In this document: piece by piece, positions 52,204-60,683 of the stretch
Position numbering within the stretch: the stretch's first letter is position 1
Layout: the number at the start of each line of letters is the position of its first letter
From: an uncultured Eubacteriales bacterium
GTDB lineage: Bacteria; Bacillota; Clostridia; Oscillospirales; Acutalibacteraceae
DNA: 64,000 bases
Reading direction: 5' to 3'
Assembly (NCBI GenBank): GCA_934511365.1
Contig: CAKSWC010000003.1
Span: 62,001 to 126,000, forward strand
Program-made: the position numbers and the translations under genes
The notes under the pieces: model-generated
The model's input: the letters and a program-made list of their open reading frames with translations, nothing else
Told to the model about the DNA's origin: nothing
The model's database searches: none

Positions 52204-53772
52204 ATGGGAGACAAAGTTCAATTATTAATCGCAATGGTCGGGTATATGCTGATAGTTATTGGTATCGGTGTATTCTTTGCAAAAAAATCACAGGTTAACT
52301 CTGAAAACTACTTCCTTGGCGGCCGTTCGCTCGGCCCGTGGGTTGCCGCAATGAGCGCCGAAGCGTCAGACATGAGCGGATGGCTGCTTATGGGACTTCC
52401 CGGTGTTGCCTATTGGTGCGGAATTGCGGACTCAGCGTGGACAGCAATCGGTCTTGCTGTCGGTACATATATCAACTGGCTGCTTGTTTCAAAACGTCTG
52501 CGTGCTTACTCCGCCGTTTCCGGAGATTCAATAACAATTCCGGATTTTCTCAGTAATCGTTTTCACGAAAAGAAAAAGGTTATCCTCGGCGTTTCTGCGC
52601 TGTTCATTTTGATTTTCTTCACCGTTTATGCGGCGAGCTGCTTTGTAACCTGCGGAAAGCTTTTCTCGGGTCTTTTCGGCTATTCGTATCATTCAATGAT
52701 GATTGTCGGCGCGGCGTTTGTTCTGATTTATACAATTCTCGGCGGCTTCCTTGCGGAAAGTGCATCGGACTTTATGCAGTCTGTTGTTATGATAATCGCT
52801 CTTGTCGGCGTACTTGTTTGCGGCGTTGTTCATGCCGGCGGATTTTCGGCTGTTATTGAAAACGCAAAGGCAATTCCCGGCTACCTTTCTCTGACAGCAA
52901 CCGCAACGCCTGTTGTTGGTGCAGACGCTGTTCAGCAGACGGCGAATGGAGCTCCGCTCTTCGGCGAGGCCGGAAAGTATGGCTTTCTCACAATCCTTTC
53001 AACGCTTTCTTGGGGTCTCGGATATTTCGGAATGCCGCAGGTTCTTTTGAGATTCATGGCCATCCGCAAGAGATCCGAACTTAAAATGTCGCGCAGAATT
53101 GCGACAGTCTGGGTTGTTATTTCACTCACGGCAGCCGTTTTTATCGGCGTCCTCGGAAGATATATTATGCCCACAGATGCAGGACTTGCAACGCAGAGCG
53201 GCGCGGAAAATGTTTTTGCCCACCTTGCTCAGCTCCTCTTTCCGCCGCTTCTTGCCGGTGTTGTTATGGCCGGTATTCTTGCGGCAACAATCAGCTCGTC
53301 TGACTCATATCTTCTTATTGCGGCATCCGCAGTTTCAAAGAACCTTTTTGAAGGCATTATTAAAAAGGACGCGAACGACAAACAGGTTATGCGCGTTTCA
53401 AGGGCAATGCTTCTGATTATTTCGGCAATCGGCATTGCAATCGCATGGAACGAAAACAGCATTATTTTTGAAATTGTTTCGTTTGCGTGGTCCGGCTTTG
53501 GTGCAACTTTTGGCCCGATTATGCTCTTCTCGCTTTTCTGGAAGCGCGTCAACCGTCCGGGAGCTATTGCCGGAATGATTTCCGGCGGCGTAATGGTCTT
53601 TGTTTGGAAGCTCCTTCTCAAACCCCTCGGCGGTGTGTTTGCAATTTATGAGCTTCTTCCGGCGTTTGTGATTTCAAGCATTTGTATTGTTGTTGTTTCG
53701 CTTTGCACAAAGAAACCGTCTGATGAAATCACTTCAGAGTTTGAAAAGGCTAAAAACTTTGTTGAGGAATAA
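52204..53772 (+). CDS. putP: Sodium/proline symporter
   Basis: 522 residues, about 13 membrane helices, SSS family. The N-terminal hallmark is FLGGRSLGPWVAAMSAEASDMSGW; GGFLAESASDFMQS and AATISSSDSYLLIAASAV (the sodium site region) follow. It takes up proline with sodium. AAAGGATG lies about 13 bases before the ATG, a longer gap than usual. No proline catabolic genes are adjacent. Confidence 0.9.
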   Translation: MGDKVQLLIAMVGYMLIVIGIGVFFAKKSQVNSENYFLGGRSLGPWVAAMSAEASDMSGWLLMGLPGVAYWCGIADSAWTAIGLAVGTYINWLLVSKRLRAYSAVSGDSITIPDFLSNRFHEKKKVILGVSALFILIFFTVYAASCFVTCGKLFSGLFGYSYHSMMIVGAAFVLIYTILGGFLAESASDFMQSVVMIIALVGVLVCGVVHAGGFSAVIENAKAIPGYLSLTATATPVVGADAVQQTANGAPLFGEAGKYGFLTILSTLSWGLGYFGMPQVLLRFMAIRKRSELKMSRRIATVWVVISLTAAVFIGVLGRYIMPTDAGLATQSGAENVFAHLAQLLFPPLLAGVVMAGILAATISSSDSYLLIAASAVSKNLFEGIIKKDANDKQVMRVSRAMLLIISAIGIAIAWNENSIIFEIVSFAWSGFGATFGPIMLFSLFWKRVNRPGAIAGMISGGVMVFVWKLLLKPLGGVFAIYELLPAFVISSICIVVVSLCTKKPSDEITSEFEKAKNFVEE

Positions 53773-53795
53773 ACGACTTCAAAGAGGGCTTTCAT

Positions 53796-53957
53796 ATGAA
53801 ACATAGGGAACTTACGGCAAAACAACTTGCGGCCGCACGCATCGGCTTGCTTACCGCAGCAGTTCTTATGATTGCTTTCGGCGTTTTTCGCGGTGAGCCT
53901 GACTCGGTGATGCAAAAGGCCGTCAGAATCTGCCTTGAGTGCATAGGTATCGGCTGA
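53796..53957 (+). CDS. CXXC micro-protein (CD1871A-like)
   Basis: 53 residues. The start is ATG at 53796 with GAGGG 9 bases upstream; the stop is TGA 53955-53957. It has one membrane helix (about 15-32) and ends RICLECIGIG, carrying a CxxC near the C-terminus. This matches the small 'CD1871A family CXXC motif-containing' proteins of Clostridia. It overlaps the next gene by one base (TGATG), so the two are translationally coupled and likely work together in membrane redox chemistry. Confidence 0.75.
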   Translation: MKHRELTAKQLAAARIGLLTAAVLMIAFGVFRGEPDSVMQKAVRICLECIGIG

Positions 53958-54862
53958 TGAAAAGGAAGGGTCTGCTTCAAAAAATACGCACTGCGGTTCA
54001 AACTGCCGCCGCAGTGCTTTTCAATGGCTATGCCGCCGGCTTTGCAAAGGGAAAAATTTTTAACGGCAAAACAAAGCTTCTGTGCGTTCCGGTTCTTAAT
54101 TGCTACTCGTGTCCCGGAGCACTCGGCTCTTGTCCGGTTGGCAGCCTGCAAAGCGTTATTGCTGACAGAAAGTACGGCTTTTCGTTCTATGTTCTTGGAA
54201 TGATTATGCTCTTTGGCGTTGTTTTGGGTCGCGTTGTCTGCGGCTTTCTTTGCCCGTTTGGCTTTTTGCAAGAACTGATTTTCAAAATACCGACCAAAAA
54301 GCTTTCTGTGAACCAAACGGCCGACAAATATTTCAGATATCTTAAATATGTTATTCTGGTTGTTTTTGTTTTTGGCTTGCCGCTCGTTTTGCGGGATAAA
54401 TACGGCGAATCTCTCCCGTATTTTTGCAAGTGGATTTGTCCGGCCGGTACACTTGAAGGCGGTTTTACTCTCCTTGCGTTAAATAAGAGTTTGCGTAACG
54501 CCATTGGCGGATTATTCACATGGAAAGCAGCGGTTTTGATTGCTTTGCTTATTCTTTGTCTGTTTGTTGAGCGCCCGTTTTGCAAGTATCTTTGTCCTCT
54601 TGGTGCTTTTTACGGTTTGTTCAACCGCATTAGCCTTTTCAGAGCCGAAATCGACAGAGATAGCTGCACTTCCTGCGGAAAATGTAGCCGCGCTTGTCCG
54701 ATGCAGGTTGATGTTTTGAAAGACCCGAACGGTGCCGAATGTATACGTTGTGGGAAATGCGGTTCGATTTGTCCGGAAAGTGCAATAAAACTTGAAACAC
54801 TGTTTCAGATTAAAAAAATTGTAAATAAACCGGATGAGTTTCGGATTGATCGAAATACTTAA
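53957..54862 (+). CDS. NapH-like 4Fe-4S membrane protein
   Basis: 301 residues. About five membrane helices carry repeated Cys motifs: CYSCPGALGSCPVGSLQS near residue 40, CGFLCPFGFLQEL, CKWICPAGTLEGG and CKYLCPLGAFYG. A C-terminal two-cluster ferredoxin domain follows (CTSCGKCSRACP and CIRCGKCGSICP). Such NapH/YccM-type proteins pass electrons across or along the membrane. The acceptor is unknown; the coupled CXXC micro-protein is the only clue. The start at 53957 overlaps that gene's stop. Confidence 0.85.
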   Translation: MKRKGLLQKIRTAVQTAAAVLFNGYAAGFAKGKIFNGKTKLLCVPVLNCYSCPGALGSCPVGSLQSVIADRKYGFSFYVLGMIMLFGVVLGRVVCGFLCPFGFLQELIFKIPTKKLSVNQTADKYFRYLKYVILVVFVFGLPLVLRDKYGESLPYFCKWICPAGTLEGGFTLLALNKSLRNAIGGLFTWKAAVLIALLILCLFVERPFCKYLCPLGAFYGLFNRISLFRAEIDRDSCTSCGKCSRACPMQVDVLKDPNGAECIRCGKCGSICPESAIKLETLFQIKKIVNKPDEFRIDRNT

Positions 54863-54896
54863 TTAAAAGAGTTGCGAAAAAAACTTGACGCAGCTC

Positions 54897-54925
54897 TTTA
54901 TTTTTTAGTTTATTTGTGGTACAAT
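54897..54925 (+). promoter_or_regulatory. Promoter of uvrBA (extended -10)
   Basis: A weak TTTATT at -35 and TGG-TACAAT (54920-54925). The TGn before the -10 box compensates for the poor -35. Confidence 0.45.
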
Positions 54926-54929
54926 AAAA

Positions 54930-54942
54930 GAACATTTGTTTC
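54930..54942. promoter_or_regulatory. LexA-like SOS box at uvrBA
   Basis: GAAC-ATTT-GTTT-C lies at the expected transcription start, 5-17 bases past the -10. The Gram-positive SOS box is CGAAC-N4-GTTCG; one half is perfect and the other has a T for C. The position would allow repression. uvrB is an SOS gene in many Firmicutes. Confidence 0.45.
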
Positions 54943-54961
54943 CTTGGAGGTGAAGAACACC

Positions 54962-56923
54962 GTGGATCAGTTCAAACTTGTTTCAAAATATCAGCCGACC
55001 GGCGACCAGCCTCAGGCAATCGAGCGCCTTGTTGAGGGCATAAAAAAGGGCGATATGGAGCAGACGCTTATGGGTGTAACCGGCTCCGGAAAAACATTCA
55101 CAATGGCAAATATTATTGCAAAGCTTAACCGGCCGACTCTTGTTCTGGCTCACAACAAAACGCTTGCCGCCCAGCTTTGCTCGGAGTTCAAAGAATTCTT
55201 CCCGGAGAATGCGGTTGAATACTTCGTTTCATATTATGATTACTATCAGCCGGAAGCCTATATTCCGACAACGGACACTTATATTGAAAAAGACTCTGCC
55301 GTCAACGATGAGATTGACAAGCTGCGCCATTCCGCAACATCTGCACTTTCCGAGCGGCGAGACGTTATAATTGTTGCGAGCGTGTCGTGCATATACACAC
55401 TCGGCGACCCGATTGACTACCGCAGCATGGTTGTTTCCCTGCGTCCGGGAATGGAAAAAAGTCGCGATGAGCTTATTGCAAAGCTTACAGATATTCAGTA
55501 TGAAAGAAACGATGTCAATTTTGTTCGCAACAAGTTCCGTGTGCGCGGAGACGTTGTTGAAATTTATCCCGTATATTCAAATGATACTGCAATACGGGTT
55601 GAATTTTTCGGCGATGAGATTGACAGACTTTGCGAGATTAATCCGCTGACGGGGGAGATTAAGTCAACCCTTTCCCATGTTGCAATCTATCCGGCCTCAC
55701 ATTACGTTGTCAGCCACGACAAAATGGAAAGGGCAATTTCAGAAATTCACGCCGAAATGGAGGAATGCGCCGAAAATTTTACCCGCGAAGGCAAGCTTCT
55801 TGAGGCCGAACGTATCCGGCAGCGGACAAGCTATGACCTTGAAATGCTGCGCGAAACAGGCTTCTGTAAGGGCATTGAAAACTATTCGCGCGTCATGTCC
55901 GGCAGGCCGGCCGGTTCAAGCCCTTTCACATTGCTGCATTACTTTCCGGATGACTTTCTTTTGTTTGTTGATGAATCCCATGTAACGCTGCCGCAGGTCA
56001 GAGCAATGTATGCAGGCGACAGAGCAAGAAAGGAAAGCCTTATTAATTTCGGCTTTCGTCTGCCGTCCGCTTATGACAACAGGCCACTTAGGTTTGATGA
56101 ATTTTATGACATTGTTGGTCAGAAAATATTTGTGAGCGCAACACCCGGCGAATTTGAACGCGAAAAGAGCGCTCAGATCGTTGAGCAGGTTATCAGACCT
56201 ACCGGACTTCTTGATCCGCTCATCTCCGTCAGGCCGACAGACGGTCAGATTGACGATTTGGTTTCAGAAATCACTGAACGTACCTCGCGCAAAGAGCGCG
56301 TACTCATCACAACGCTTACAAAGAAGATGGCGGAATCGCTGACTGATTACCTTTCAAACCTTGACATCAAGGTAAGATATATGCATTATGACATCGACAC
56401 GATTGAGCGCATGGAGATAATACGCGATCTGAGGCTCGGAGAAATTGACGTCCTTGTCGGAATCAACCTGCTGCGCGAAGGACTTGATATTCCGGAGGTT
56501 TCCCTTGTTGCGATTCTTGATGCAGACAAAGAGGGTTTTTTGCGCTCGGAAACATCGCTTGTTCAAACAATCGGACGAGCAGCGCGCAACGCAAACGGCG
56601 AGGTTATCATGTATGCCGATTCGGTGACTCCGTCAATGGAAAGAGCTATTACCGAAACGGAGCGCCGAAGAAAAATACAAAGTGAATACAATAAAGAACA
56701 TGGAATTGTTCCAAAAACAATTATAAAAGATGTCCGTGATGTTCTTGAGATTTCTTCAAAAAGAACCGATCTTGAAAAGAACTTCAAACGTATGTCTCGT
56801 CTTGAGCGTGAGCAGACCATCAAGGCTCTTACGGCCGAAATGCGTGCTGCGGCAAAAATTCTTGAATTTGAACACGCTGCATATCTGCGTGACAAAATTG
56901 AAAAACTTAAATCCATGAAGTGA
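54962..56923 (+). CDS. uvrB: Excinuclease ABC subunit B
   Basis: 653 residues. Walker A is LMGVTGSGKTFTMANII, with the beta-hairpin region YYDYYQPEAYIP. Helicase motifs include FVDESHVTLPQV, SATPGEFE, GINLLREGLDIPEVSLV and QTIGRAARN; the C-terminal UVR motif is ALTAEMRAAAKILEFEHAA. It verifies DNA damage handed over by UvrA. The start is a GTG at 54962, set by GGAGGTGA 8 bases upstream. uvrA follows after 11 bases. Confidence 0.95.
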   Translation: MDQFKLVSKYQPTGDQPQAIERLVEGIKKGDMEQTLMGVTGSGKTFTMANIIAKLNRPTLVLAHNKTLAAQLCSEFKEFFPENAVEYFVSYYDYYQPEAYIPTTDTYIEKDSAVNDEIDKLRHSATSALSERRDVIIVASVSCIYTLGDPIDYRSMVVSLRPGMEKSRDELIAKLTDIQYERNDVNFVRNKFRVRGDVVEIYPVYSNDTAIRVEFFGDEIDRLCEINPLTGEIKSTLSHVAIYPASHYVVSHDKMERAISEIHAEMEECAENFTREGKLLEAERIRQRTSYDLEMLRETGFCKGIENYSRVMSGRPAGSSPFTLLHYFPDDFLLFVDESHVTLPQVRAMYAGDRARKESLINFGFRLPSAYDNRPLRFDEFYDIVGQKIFVSATPGEFEREKSAQIVEQVIRPTGLLDPLISVRPTDGQIDDLVSEITERTSRKERVLITTLTKKMAESLTDYLSNLDIKVRYMHYDIDTIERMEIIRDLRLGEIDVLVGINLLREGLDIPEVSLVAILDADKEGFLRSETSLVQTIGRAARNANGEVIMYADSVTPSMERAITETERRRKIQSEYNKEHGIVPKTIIKDVRDVLEISSKRTDLEKNFKRMSRLEREQTIKALTAEMRAAAKILEFEHAAYLRDKIEKLKSMK

Positions 56924-56934
56924 GGTAACAAAAA

Positions 56935-59763
56935 GTGCCGGAAAAAAATATATACATTAAAGGTGCAAGGGAGCATAATCTTAAAAACATTGACCTTGTT
57001 CTTCCGCGCGATAAAATGATCGTCTTTACCGGGCTTTCCGGTTCCGGAAAGTCATCACTTGCTTTTGACACGATATATGCTGAAGGACAGCGCAGATATG
57101 TTGAATCGCTTTCTTCATATGCAAGGCAGTTCCTCGGTCAGATGGAAAAACCTGACGTCGATTTAATTGACGGGCTTTCGCCGGCAATTTCCATTGATCA
57201 GAAAACAACGTCAAAAAACCCACGTTCAACCGTTGGAACAATCACTGAGGTTTATGATTATCTGAGACTGCTTTATGCAAGAATCGGAATTCCGCACTGC
57301 ACCGTCTGCGGACGGGAAATCAAGCCACAGACGGTTGACATGATTGTTGATAAAATAATGGCCTTTGAGGAAGGAACAAAATTTCAGCTTCTTTCCCCAA
57401 TAGCACGCGGAAAAAAAGGAACATTTGTTAAGGAACTTGAGCAGGTCAGAAAAAGCGGATTTGTTCGCGTTCGTATAGATGGAATCACTTATGACCTTTC
57501 GGAAAGCATAAAACTTGAAAAAAATAAAAAACACAACATTGAAGTGGTTGTTGACCGCCTTGTGATGAAAGAATCAATACGTTCAAGACTTGCGGATTCC
57601 GTTGAAACGGCAACAAAGCTTTCCGGCGGACTTCTGCTTGTTGAGCGTGTCGGAACCGATGAACAACTTTTTTCTCTCAACTATGCTTGCCCGGAGCATG
57701 GAATCAGCTTTGACGAGCTGACGCCGAGAATGTTTTCCTTCAACAATCCTTTCGGTGCGTGCAAAAAGTGTTCCGGCCTCGGCGTATTCATGAAAATATC
57801 CGAGAAGAACATTATTCCCGATTCTTCGCTTTCAATCAGGAAAGGGGGAATCCGCGCCCACGGCTGGAACTCAGTGGGTGACGGCTCCATTGCCGCGATG
57901 TATTACACTGCGCTCGGAAAAAAATATGGTTTCACTCTTGACACTCCCATTAAAGACATGAGCAAAGAGGCCGTAAGCGCAATTCTTTACGGAACAAGCG
58001 GCGAAAAAATGAAAATGGAGCGCCCGACATCCTTTGGCGGCGGCGTATATTACACCGACTTTGAGGGTATTATCAACAATCTTCAGCGCAGATATAATGA
58101 GTCGGGCAGTGAGGCTTCACGGGCAGAGATTGAACAGCTTATGACAAGCGTGAAATGTCCTGAATGCGGCGGCGCGAGACTTTGCAAGGAAGCACTGAGC
58201 GTAACCGTTGGTGGAAAGAATATTGACGAGGTTTCCAACCTTTCAATCGAAAATTCGCTCGGTTTTGTTGACTCGCTCAAAGAAATGCTTTCCGAACGCG
58301 ACCTTATAATCGGAAAAATAATTCTTAAAGAGATTTGTGACCGCCTGCGTTTTCTTTCAAGCGTTGGCTTGGGCTATCTCACACTTGCTCGTTCCTCCGG
58401 CACTCTTTCCGGCGGCGAAAGCCAGCGTATCCGGCTTGCAACTCAACTTGGAACATCGCTTATGGGTGTTTTATATATTCTTGACGAACCGAGCATCGGT
58501 CTGCACCAAAGAGACAACGAAAAGCTCATCGGAACACTCAAGCATCTGCGCGATCTCGGCAATACGCTTATTGTTGTTGAGCATGACGAGGATACAATCC
58601 GTGCGGCCGATCATGTTGTTGATTTCGGACCTGCTGCCGGTATCAACGGCGGCGAAATTGTTTGCAGCGGCAGCGTTCAGGATATAATAGACTGCAAAAA
58701 TTCAATCACAGGACAGTATCTTTGCGGAAAGAAAAAAATTCCCGTGCCGGAAAAGAGGAGAAGCGGAAACGGAAAATTTCTTAAAGTTTTTAATGCCCGC
58801 GAGAACAACCTGAAAGGTATAGATGTATCTATACCACTCGGTAAATTTGTTTGCGTTACCGGAGTTTCCGGCTCCGGAAAGTCATCGCTTGTCAATGAAA
58901 TATTGTATAAGCATCTTGCGTCCGAACTTAACAATGCGCGAAAATTCCCCGGGAAATTTGACCGGATAGAGGGTACCGAAAACCTTGACAAGATAATCAA
59001 CATTGATCAATCGCCGATTGGACGTACGCCGCGTTCAAACCCTGCAACCTATACGGGGGTGTTCAATGATATCCGCGAGCTTTTTGCAAACACAGTTGAC
59101 GCCAAAATGAAGGGCTATACGGCAAGCAGGTTTTCGTTCAATGTTAAAGGCGGCCGCTGCGAAGCGTGCAGCGGAGACGGAATTGTAAAAATTGAAATGC
59201 ATTTTCTTGCCGATATTTTTGTTCCTTGCGATGTCTGCAAGGGTAGGAGATATAACAGTGAAACGCTTGCGGTCAAGTATAAAGGCAAGTCGATTTATGA
59301 TGTTCTTGAAATGACGGTTGTTGAGGGAATGAACTTTTTTGAAAACATTCCTAAGGTTTATAACAAGCTTAAAACCCTTTATGAAGTCGGCCTCGGATAT
59401 ATTAAAATCGGACAGCCGGCAACAACGCTTTCCGGCGGCGAGGCACAGCGCGTTAAGCTTTCAACCGAGCTTTCAAAGCGTGCAACGGGAAAAACCGTCT
59501 ATGTTCTTGATGAGCCGACAACAGGTCTCCACACCGCAGACGTTCACCGCCTTGTTGATGTGCTTCACGCGCTTGTTGATTCCGGAAACTCGGTCATTGT
59601 TATTGAACACAATCTTGATGTCATTAAAACGGCGGATTATATCATTGACCTCGGCCCGGAGGGCGGAGACGGCGGCGGAACGATTGTTGCCGAGGGTACA
59701 CCGGAGGAGATTGCAAAGGTTAAAGAATCATACACCGGTCAGTACCTTAAAAATATGCTATAA
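56935..59763 (+). CDS. uvrA: Excinuclease ABC subunit A
   Basis: 942 residues. Two ABC ATPase halves carry GLSGSGKSSLAFDTIYAEG and GVSGSGKSSLVNEI. Zinc-finger cysteines are in HCTVCGR, CPECGGARLC and CEACSGDG...CDVCKG. Signatures are LSGGESQRIRLATQL and LSGGEAQRVKLSTEL. It is the damage sensor of nucleotide excision repair. The start is a GTG at 56935 with GAGGTAAC upstream. It is the last gene of the conserved core in this window. Confidence 0.95.
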   Translation: MPEKNIYIKGAREHNLKNIDLVLPRDKMIVFTGLSGSGKSSLAFDTIYAEGQRRYVESLSSYARQFLGQMEKPDVDLIDGLSPAISIDQKTTSKNPRSTVGTITEVYDYLRLLYARIGIPHCTVCGREIKPQTVDMIVDKIMAFEEGTKFQLLSPIARGKKGTFVKELEQVRKSGFVRVRIDGITYDLSESIKLEKNKKHNIEVVVDRLVMKESIRSRLADSVETATKLSGGLLLVERVGTDEQLFSLNYACPEHGISFDELTPRMFSFNNPFGACKKCSGLGVFMKISEKNIIPDSSLSIRKGGIRAHGWNSVGDGSIAAMYYTALGKKYGFTLDTPIKDMSKEAVSAILYGTSGEKMKMERPTSFGGGVYYTDFEGIINNLQRRYNESGSEASRAEIEQLMTSVKCPECGGARLCKEALSVTVGGKNIDEVSNLSIENSLGFVDSLKEMLSERDLIIGKIILKEICDRLRFLSSVGLGYLTLARSSGTLSGGESQRIRLATQLGTSLMGVLYILDEPSIGLHQRDNEKLIGTLKHLRDLGNTLIVVEHDEDTIRAADHVVDFGPAAGINGGEIVCSGSVQDIIDCKNSITGQYLCGKKKIPVPEKRRSGNGKFLKVFNARENNLKGIDVSIPLGKFVCVTGVSGSGKSSLVNEILYKHLASELNNARKFPGKFDRIEGTENLDKIINIDQSPIGRTPRSNPATYTGVFNDIRELFANTVDAKMKGYTASRFSFNVKGGRCEACSGDGIVKIEMHFLADIFVPCDVCKGRRYNSETLAVKYKGKSIYDVLEMTVVEGMNFFENIPKVYNKLKTLYEVGLGYIKIGQPATTLSGGEAQRVKLSTELSKRATGKTVYVLDEPTTGLHTADVHRLVDVLHALVDSGNSVIVIEHNLDVIKTADYIIDLGPEGGDGGGTIVAEGTPEEIAKVKESYTGQYLKNML

Positions 59764-59768
59764 GAAAA

Positions 59769-59800
59769 CAGCGGCTGAAACGAATTCTTTTCGGCCGCTG
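59769..59800 (+). terminator. Terminator of uvrBA
   Basis: Stem CAGCGGC/GCCGCTG extended by GAAA/TTTC, followed by the modest T-run CACCTTTTC. Confidence 0.55.
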
Positions 59801-59870
59801 CACCTTTTCGGATATTTGGTTTGTATTTATTTCAATAAGTCTTGAACATTTTAAATTAAACAAAAAAGCC

Positions 59871-59899
59871 CCGAAGCCTTGTTAACAAACAAGATTCGG
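59871..59899 (-). terminator. Terminator-like hairpin facing left at the core/accessory border
   Basis: Stem CCGAA--CTTGTT/AACAAG-TTCGG. On the minus strand it is followed by GGGGCTTTTTTG. No minus-strand gene reads into it directly, so it may block transcription leaving the acquired segment. Confidence 0.5.
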
Positions 59900-59986
59900 A
59901 ACTTTTAAAGTGGTCCGAGTGTTCATAACGGACTTATGAAAAACTCAGGTTTTATCGGCAGTTGCACACATTTCTCGCTCGCACAT

Positions 59987-60015
59987 TTGTGGTTTATTCA
60001 ATTTCTTCCTATAAT
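59987..60015 (+). promoter_or_regulatory. Promoter of the small-protein/tnpV pair
   Basis: TTGTGG (59987-59992), a 17-base spacer, perfect TATAAT (60010-60015). Confidence 0.7.
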
Positions 60016-60050
60016 ATGGACGTAAAATACAAGCCAAGGAGGAAATGACT

Positions 60051-60230
60051 ATGAGAAATCCAAAATACCATCTGTATCTAACATCCGATGAACGGCGCAC
60101 GGTTATCAACAGCCTGATTGATTTGAGAAATGAACTCATTTCTCAAGGTAGGTATACTGACATTGTTGACGAGCTGTTAATCAAGCTCACAAAAGCAAGA
60201 ATCAAGAAAATAGAGATCAAGGAGGTCTGA
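60051..60230 (+). CDS. Small element-associated protein of unknown function
   Basis: 59 residues, starting MRNPKYHLYLTSDERRTVI, helical and basic, ending IKKIEIKEV. Similar 55-65-residue proteins accompany conjugative and transposable elements of Clostridia; no function is established. The ATG at 60051 lies 8 bases after AAGGAGG; the ATG at 60045 is too close to it. It is separated from tnpV by 3 bases. Confidence 0.65.
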   Translation: MRNPKYHLYLTSDERRTVINSLIDLRNELISQGRYTDIVDELLIKLTKARIKKIEIKEV

Positions 60231-60233
60231 ATT

Positions 60234-60590
60234 ATGGCAACAAAGATTACATACACACAGCAGGGTGACTGTCTTCTTCCCAATTTAAAATTGCCCGAAC
60301 AGCCAAAGGTTGAAATAGGTATTTGGGGCAAGCGGCATTTGAGATACCTTAAAAATCATCATCCAATTATTTACACGAATCTTCTAACAAGTTGTAAGCT
60401 CACTGCTTATCTTGCTGATATTGATAAAGAAGCGAATGAAATGTTCGACAGACTAGTGCGTCAAATTTCCAAGAAGGAAAGCGTTACCGAAAAACTCAAA
60501 GCAGAGAATCAAATGCTGTGGGTGCGGGAAATGAATAATATACGCAATCGAGTAGAAGGAATCATCTATCAAGAAATTATATTTACATAA
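60234..60590 (+). CDS. tnpV: TnpV family transposon-encoded protein
   Basis: 118 residues with the TnpV layout: a leading YTQQGDCLLPNLKLPEQ, then GIWGKRHLRYLKNHHPIIYTNLLTSCKL and a C-terminal helix. TnpV genes are carried by Tn4451-like and other mobilisable elements; the function is unknown. AAGGAGGTC precedes the ATG. It supports a mobile origin for this segment. No resolvase or relaxase gene is visible here. Confidence 0.8.
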   Translation: MATKITYTQQGDCLLPNLKLPEQPKVEIGIWGKRHLRYLKNHHPIIYTNLLTSCKLTAYLADIDKEANEMFDRLVRQISKKESVTEKLKAENQMLWVREMNNIRNRVEGIIYQEIIFT

Positions 60591-60597
60591 AAAGCCA

Positions 60598-60636
60598 ACA
60601 GCTGATGTGATTATAAAACCACATCAGCTGTTTTTC
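60598..60636. terminator. Bidirectional terminator between tnpV and the HNH gene
   Basis: A perfect 12-bp stem ACAGCTGATGTG/CACATCAGCTGT (60598-60609 with 60620-60631). The plus strand continues TTTTCTGCTTTTTG; the minus strand continues TGGCTTTTTATG. Confidence 0.85.
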
Positions 60637-60683
60637 TGCTTTTTGATTTTGATTATTACTTGCTTTTTTTAGTAAGCAAATGA

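Noticed and set aside
53792..54316. 174-residue open frame antisense to the NapH-like gene
   Set aside because: The opposite strand carries coherent Cys motifs and coupled starts; this frame shows none.
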